Source: JBCCXL01 sp039191605
GTDB taxonomy: Bacteria > Acidobacteriota > Thermoanaerobaculia > Multivoradales > JAHZIX01
DNA: 64,000 bases
Reading direction: 5' to 3'
Assembly (NCBI GenBank): GCA_039191605.1
Contig: JBCCXL010000015.1
Location: 105,049-169,048 of the forward strand
Made by a program: the position numbers and the translations under genes. Each line of letters begins with the position of its first letter. The stretch's first letter is position 1. Shown in pieces: positions 59,982 to 64,000 of the stretch. The notes beneath the pieces were generated by a model. The model had not been told where the DNA came from. It ran no database searches and worked only from the letters and a program-made list of their open reading frames with translations.

Positions 59982-62705
59982 ATGAGAAGTTCGCAGGGTG
60001 AGGGCGTGGCTCTAGATTTTTGGTCGGTGATTGTTGTCTGTGAACTTCTTAATCTATACTTCTTTGAGGGTTTTGTTCTAACGGGCAAGATGAGTGAGAC
60101 TGCTAAGGGTAGAGATGGGCTTTATGTTGAGCAGTTGAGGAAGATTAGTAAGATGTTTCGGGACGGTAGGATAGGTTTTCATGGCCGCTTGTTCAAACTC
60201 TTTAAAAGCGCAGGTCTAGATCCAAGGATCGGGACTGCTCAATTAGACAAGGTGTTATCTTATCTGTTGTCACCGTATTCTCTGGATGGTTTGTCGAAGC
60301 CAGGGGGGGCTAGGGCTGAGAGGCTAAAGCTACCTCTGTTGGCCTCGTCGCCAGTTAAGTTCGTCCGGTCTTCAAGAGGGTTATACCGGTTGAATCTAGT
60401 TGACTCTGTAAGTATTTCTGAGTATGTACCTGAGGGTATGCGACGAGAGTCAAGGAGTTCAGCGAAAATTAGTATGTGTGAAGAGTTGTTTGATCCCGTT
60501 AAGGTTTATCGTGCATACCTTAAGTCTAGTGGTGGAGCTAGCTCCGATGAGGGGGCTAGTCATCATATCCAAAACCTAATCAGGAGGACCTTTGGTGTTG
60601 AGTATGACGTTAATGCTCGTGTGGTATGTAGTGCGGTTTGTGCCCGTGTGAATAGAATTTTCTATGGTAAGGGCCGGCCTAATACTCATGATTATCAGAG
60701 AGATCACCCTAGGCTTTGTGAGTTGACAGTGTTAATACGTGAGATTGAGGATGCGCTGTTGAAAGTAGTAGGGCATTCGGCTACTGACATTCCAAGGAAG
60801 AAAGCTCTCGGGTTTTATTACCTCCTTCGTTTCTGTGGAATTTTTCGGTTTCGGTACGGTGGCCCAGTAGAGTCCGGAAGCGACGCATATTCATTCCCTT
60901 CTCCTGTACGTTCTGTTAGAGACTCATTTGTTTTTGTGCGGAGTTTTGGCTCTATAGGGGAAGTGGGGGGGCTAAACTATCTTTTTAAAGGGGGTATGCT
61001 CCCGAGGCATTCGACTGGTAGAGCTGTGGTGTTGGACGGAGCCCCTGGCGTCGGTAAGACGGTTCTTGCCCTTCAAAAGATGACTACTATCGCTGCGAGG
61101 GGTGGATTAGCTGTGTATTTCTCTTTTGAGGAAAACTTTGAACTTATTGTGGGACGGCTTGAAACCTTTGGCTTGATATCGAATGAGCGATATCTCGTCG
61201 CCAGCCTAGCAGAGTTAAGGCGTGAATTCCCTAAGCTTAGGGGTGAAGACCTAGTCGTTGCTGTGGTTAGACTCTGCAAGAATCGCTCTTCCGGTCGAGG
61301 GCTCTTGCTCCTGTATGATGATTCAGCCGGAGATGAGTCGGGAGCGAATTATGATTTTAATCAAGCGTTAAGGAGCATCGCAGCGGCCAGGGATGATTGT
61401 GGCTATCCGGAGAGCTCTGTTTGCATTGATTCAGTGAATGCCTTGAATATCCGCGACGGCGATTCGTTAAGAGAGAGGAGGCGGATAGGTGATTTAATCC
61501 GCTCGATCGAGTCATACCGACATTTTGGTGTGATAATTAGTGAGTACTCAGAGAGGGAGTGTGCATCTCTCCCTTTTCTTTCAGATACTGTTATCAGGAT
61601 GTCATTCGGGGAGCAGGGTAAGATGCGATTCCTTAGAATCGAGAAAAGTAGGAGCCAAAGTTTTCATAACGGAAATCACCCATTTCGGATAATTGATGGT
61701 TTAGGAGTTAGGGTGTATCCAGCAACCTCTGCGGTTCTTAGCAGTCTGAGGCTTCGGACTCGGAGTACCCTTAGTGCGAAGAGAAAATTGGCTTTCCCTG
61801 GCTTTCTGAGAGTCGACGCATCAAGAGATATTAGGTCCATGCCTGAAAAGGCTTCAATACTGATTCACGGTAAGTCTAATACTAAGAAGACAAGGATTGC
61901 TCTGGAAATGGCGCTAGCTCGGCCCTTTGTCCTAGATGAGAGGCTTGAATGGAAGTTGGGTGAACCTCCATCATCTCTGTTTGTGATTACGTTCAAAACG
62001 AGTGAGAAGAGATTCGAACAAGAAGTGTTTTCACGATCAAGGAGGAGGGAGAGCCGCTTCTTGACTACTGAGCTTCCGGAGAACGCCGACAGCAAAGGCC
62101 TTAACCAACGTAAGGTAGAGAACCGGGAACAGGTGAAAAGCTCGTCGCAAGCACCGTCTACATCGCTAATGGGGGCTTGGGATGGCTTGAGGTATCGTGA
62201 TGTTCGATGGTATTCACCTGGCGATGAGTTAACTCCAGCTCAAGTTTTGTCGGATGTTAGAGGGTATCTTAAAGCGGCCCGTAATAGAGGACTTCCAATT
62301 AGGCGAGTCATCATTGATGAGCTGGAATGTGCTGAGGTTATGCTTCCTCGCTTGGCGGGGCAGCCTTTATTCTGGGCGGCTTTAGTTCAGCTGCTGGCGT
62401 CAGAAGCGATAACATCGTTTTTCGTTTTTGGCGAAGGTGCTGAGAAGTCTGTCGTTTTAAGATCGTTGGGCTTAGAGGTGGACTATGTTCTGCATGTTGA
62501 GCGGGATAATAATAGTTTCGAAGTGCCTTTGGGCGAAGTCCCGCGGAACGCGGATCGATCAAGGGGGTTTCAAGATATTGATTCTTTGAAGGATAGTAAT
62601 GGTAATCTTCATGCGAGACTCACAAAGTATCCAGATGTAGCTGATGATGATCCGGGGTTACCCCGGCTTAATGAGCACATGATTTCGTGGTTGCATCATT
62701 CGTAG
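59982..62705 (+). CDS. KaiC-like double RecA-fold ATPase, unknown role (island gene 3)
   Basis: 907 residues from ATG 59982; TTG 59979 is possible. Residues 1-310 are a largely helical, basic region I cannot assign. The KaiC-type ATPase domain (about 313-595) has GGLNYLFKGGMLP, Walker A GAPGVGKT (353-360), catalytic-type glutamates E383/E384 in YFSFEEN, Walker B CIDSVNAL (D483), SEYSERE, FLSDTVIRM, and the KaiC ending RIEKSR..HPFRI..GVRVYP. A second half (about 610-860) looks like a degenerate copy: GKSNTKKT (630-637) lacks the glycine before KT, SLFVITFKTSE replaces the Glu pair, and VIIDELE (D779) resembles Walker B. One active and one structural RecA fold are implied. Not KaiC proper; no kaiA or kaiB nearby. 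Confidence 0.85.
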   Translation: MRSSQGEGVALDFWSVIVVCELLNLYFFEGFVLTGKMSETAKGRDGLYVEQLRKISKMFRDGRIGFHGRLFKLFKSAGLDPRIGTAQLDKVLSYLLSPYSLDGLSKPGGARAERLKLPLLASSPVKFVRSSRGLYRLNLVDSVSISEYVPEGMRRESRSSAKISMCEELFDPVKVYRAYLKSSGGASSDEGASHHIQNLIRRTFGVEYDVNARVVCSAVCARVNRIFYGKGRPNTHDYQRDHPRLCELTVLIREIEDALLKVVGHSATDIPRKKALGFYYLLRFCGIFRFRYGGPVESGSDAYSFPSPVRSVRDSFVFVRSFGSIGEVGGLNYLFKGGMLPRHSTGRAVVLDGAPGVGKTVLALQKMTTIAARGGLAVYFSFEENFELIVGRLETFGLISNERYLVASLAELRREFPKLRGEDLVVAVVRLCKNRSSGRGLLLLYDDSAGDESGANYDFNQALRSIAAARDDCGYPESSVCIDSVNALNIRDGDSLRERRRIGDLIRSIESYRHFGVIISEYSERECASLPFLSDTVIRMSFGEQGKMRFLRIEKSRSQSFHNGNHPFRIIDGLGVRVYPATSAVLSSLRLRTRSTLSAKRKLAFPGFLRVDASRDIRSMPEKASILIHGKSNTKKTRIALEMALARPFVLDERLEWKLGEPPSSLFVITFKTSEKRFEQEVFSRSRRRESRFLTTELPENADSKGLNQRKVENREQVKSSSQAPSTSLMGAWDGLRYRDVRWYSPGDELTPAQVLSDVRGYLKAARNRGLPIRRVIIDELECAEVMLPRLAGQPLFWAALVQLLASEAITSFFVFGEGAEKSVVLRSLGLEVDYVLHVERDNNSFEVPLGEVPRNADRSRGFQDIDSLKDSNGNLHARLTKYPDVADDDPGLPRLNEHMISWLHHS

Positions 62706-62882
62706 GGCTATCGTAAAAGAGATCGGTATTTACTAGCTAGGTCTTTCCCGTTCGGCCGTGCACGGGTTTAATAGACCGTCGAGTTAGGTCGTCTCGTAGC
62801 AGGCAGCTTGATAGCTACGCTCCAACGTCACAGGGCTGTACTAGTTAGGTATTCCCCCGATACCTGGTCTCTGGGTACGTGG
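62706..62882. other. Spacer between the island operon and IS remnants
   Basis: 177 bases without a gene. Probably contains the outer end of the IS481-type element, but I could not identify terminal inverted repeats. Confidence 0.4.
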
Positions 62883-63260
62883 TCAGGCAGCTTCCTGCTG
62901 CGGAGCAGGATCAGGTAAGGGGTTGGGCAGGTCACCCCGCCCGAGAGCATCACGCAGCGCTTGAGCAGGAGTCCTCCCGTTGAGTCGGTAGTCTTGGTGG
63001 CTCCGCTCCTCGTTGTAGGAACGGAGAAACACGTCGAGATCCTGCTGGATCTCCTGCGGCTCGGTGTACCACTTGGTGCGACCCTGCACGCGGAAACACT
63101 CATCGAGCAGGGTGCGATTCATCCGCTCGACAAAGCCATTGGTGCGAGGAGAGCGCACTTTGGTGGTGCGATGCTGGATCCTGTGGAGCTGGAGCAGGAG
63201 CTCATAGGGATGGCTGTCCTTGCGGCCACAGTATTCGCGGCCGTTATCTAGGATATGGAA
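62883..63260 (-). pseudogene. IS481-type transposase, C-terminal fragment
   Basis: The minus-strand frame shows the DDE integrase core from about 63260: ILDNGREYCGRKD (second Asp), IQHRTTKVRSPRTNGFVERMNRTL (catalytic Glu), then FLRSYNEERSHQDY and NGRTPAQAL, ending at 62883. The N-terminal helix-turn-helix part and first catalytic Asp are absent, and a stop closes the frame near 63275, where the sequence changes to the IS110-type piece. A dead remnant. Confidence 0.85.
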
Positions 63261-63334
63261 ATGGCGAATCGATGGACTCTCTCACCCCGCCTCTTTGTAC
63301 TCTCCGTGCATCACCACAACACATGGAGGTACGC

Positions 63335-63451
63335 ATGAAGCAGGATGAGAGGAGCCCAGGGCCTGACGATATCTTTGTTGGAATCGATCTGGCGACCAGA
63401 GAGCATCAGGTCGTGGTGACCTTCCCCCGACATTCGGTCCACTTTCTATGA
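63335..63451 (+). pseudogene. IS110-type transposase, N-terminal fragment
   Basis: ATG 63335 follows GGAGGT and encodes 38 residues beginning MKQDERSPGPDD and then IFVGIDLATREHQVVV, the start of an IS110-family DEDD transposase (first Asp in GIDLA). After about residue 30 the frame runs into the edge of the IS3-type element and stops. Only the 5' end survives. Confidence 0.8.
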
Positions 63452-64000
63452 GAGTTTTGGTGTTCCATGGCTGTTTTGCTCAGCCATTCTGAATTCCGTC
63501 GGGGGGATCCCGCCTAGCGACCTGTGCGGTCGATACTCGTTGTATTTCCTGCGATGAAGCTCCAGGAGCACCTGAGCCTCCTGAAGCGAGACAAAGGCTT
63601 CCAGATCGAGAAGGTCCCGGCGAAGGCCACCGAAGAAGCTCTCGATGTAGGCGTTCTCCTATGGAGCCCCGGGGGCAATGTAGAGCGTTCCGATCTGGCG
63701 GCTGCCCAGCCAATTCCTCACGGAGTCGGCGACCAGCTCCGGTCCATTATCGGAACGGATCTGGTCTGGCCGACCGTAGATCTCGATCAGGCTCTCGAGG
63801 GTCGAGCACACATCGTGGCTCCGAAAATGCCGGCCGGCAGCAAGCGCTAGACATTCGCGCGAGTACTCATCCATCACGCCCAGCATCTTCAGGCGCCGAC
63901 CGTCTTCGGTGCGATCCACTACGAAGTCGTAGCTCCAAACGTGATTCACGCGCTGGGGGCGGAGTCGAAGGATGCCGTTCTGCGAGCACCCGACCCGGCG
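63446..64000 (-). pseudogene. IS3-family orfB transposase with an in-frame amber codon (5' end outside window)
   Basis: The minus-strand frame is continuous from the window edge: NHVWSYDFVVD (first Asp), RSDNGPELVAD (second Asp), then LYIAPGAP, a TAG at 63659-63661, and in the same frame ENAYIESFFGGLRRDLL (catalytic Glu), RPHRSLGGIPPTEF and a stop at 63446. IS3 proteins normally have PWEN here, so TGG to TAG is implied. The element lies against the truncated IS110 piece, suggesting it inserted there. Inactive unless the amber codon is suppressed. Confidence 0.88.

Noticed and set aside
59982..62705. Circadian KaiC
   Set aside because: Only one competent ATPase core, a long unrelated N-terminus, and no kaiA/kaiB; KaiC-like is as far as the sequence goes.
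1..64000. tRNA, rRNA and riboswitch genes
   Set aside because: I scanned spacers for T-arm-like and conserved riboswitch cores and saw none; a covariance-model scan could still find one.

Overview
The window looks like chromosomal DNA of a high-GC Gram-negative bacterium with a large genome. It has outer-membrane/periplasmic style secreted proteins, FabI, a topoisomerase IV A subunit, chemoreceptors, c-di-GMP enzymes and a large NRPS. The mixture of an ergothioneine pathway, a YpdA-type (bacillithiol-linked) reductase and large secreted proteases would suit an acidobacterial (Thermoanaerobaculia-like) lineage. That assignment is a low-confidence inference; nothing in the window fixes the taxon.

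Layout. 1-3124: divergent egtB and a class V PLP enzyme (probable ergothioneine lyase). 3165-7654: leftward run of two DinB-fold paralogues, a rhomboid protease and an SDR. 7983-12121: fabI, an ABC1/UbiB kinase and a secreted protein. 12339-17650: a complete Entner-Doudoroff set, with eda-zwf-pgl leftward and edd rightward. 17750-24303: two tandem copies of a secreted-protein/matrixin-like metalloprotease pair, inserted behind edd. The second metalloprotease is broken by one nonsense codon, and a duplicated piece of the edd 3' end lies between the copies. 24371-27443: trmL, MATE transporter and ypdA. 27704-36814: a signalling run (histidine kinase, response regulator, receiver-PAS-PAS-GGDEF-EAL protein, PstS-like binding protein, chemoreceptors) containing its own decayed tandem duplication. 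36831-45926: a lipo-NRPS (FAAL-ACP-C-A-PCP-C-A) whose A-domain codes read as Ser then Gly, with no terminal carrier or thioesterase. 46034-58056: parC, an S9 peptidase, hisS-hutH, an acid phosphatase-like HAD protein, a small secreted protein and a membrane-attached GGCT-like protein. 58050-62705: an AT-richer island with a membrane protein, a TM-anchored acidic protein and a 907-residue KaiC-like double ATPase of unknown role. 62883-64000: remnants of three insertion sequences (IS481-, IS110- and IS3-type).

The best candidate for an undescribed system is the KaiC-like operon at 58747-62705, bordered by IS debris and compositionally foreign. Two further strong signals are a window-wide habit of short imperfect tandem repeats that begin at or beside stop codons (11-17 bp periods), and the two separate tandem duplications, each dated by a pseudogene or gene-fragment scar. 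All identity counts and residue numbers were made by hand from the sequence; family names rest on recognised motifs, not on searches.
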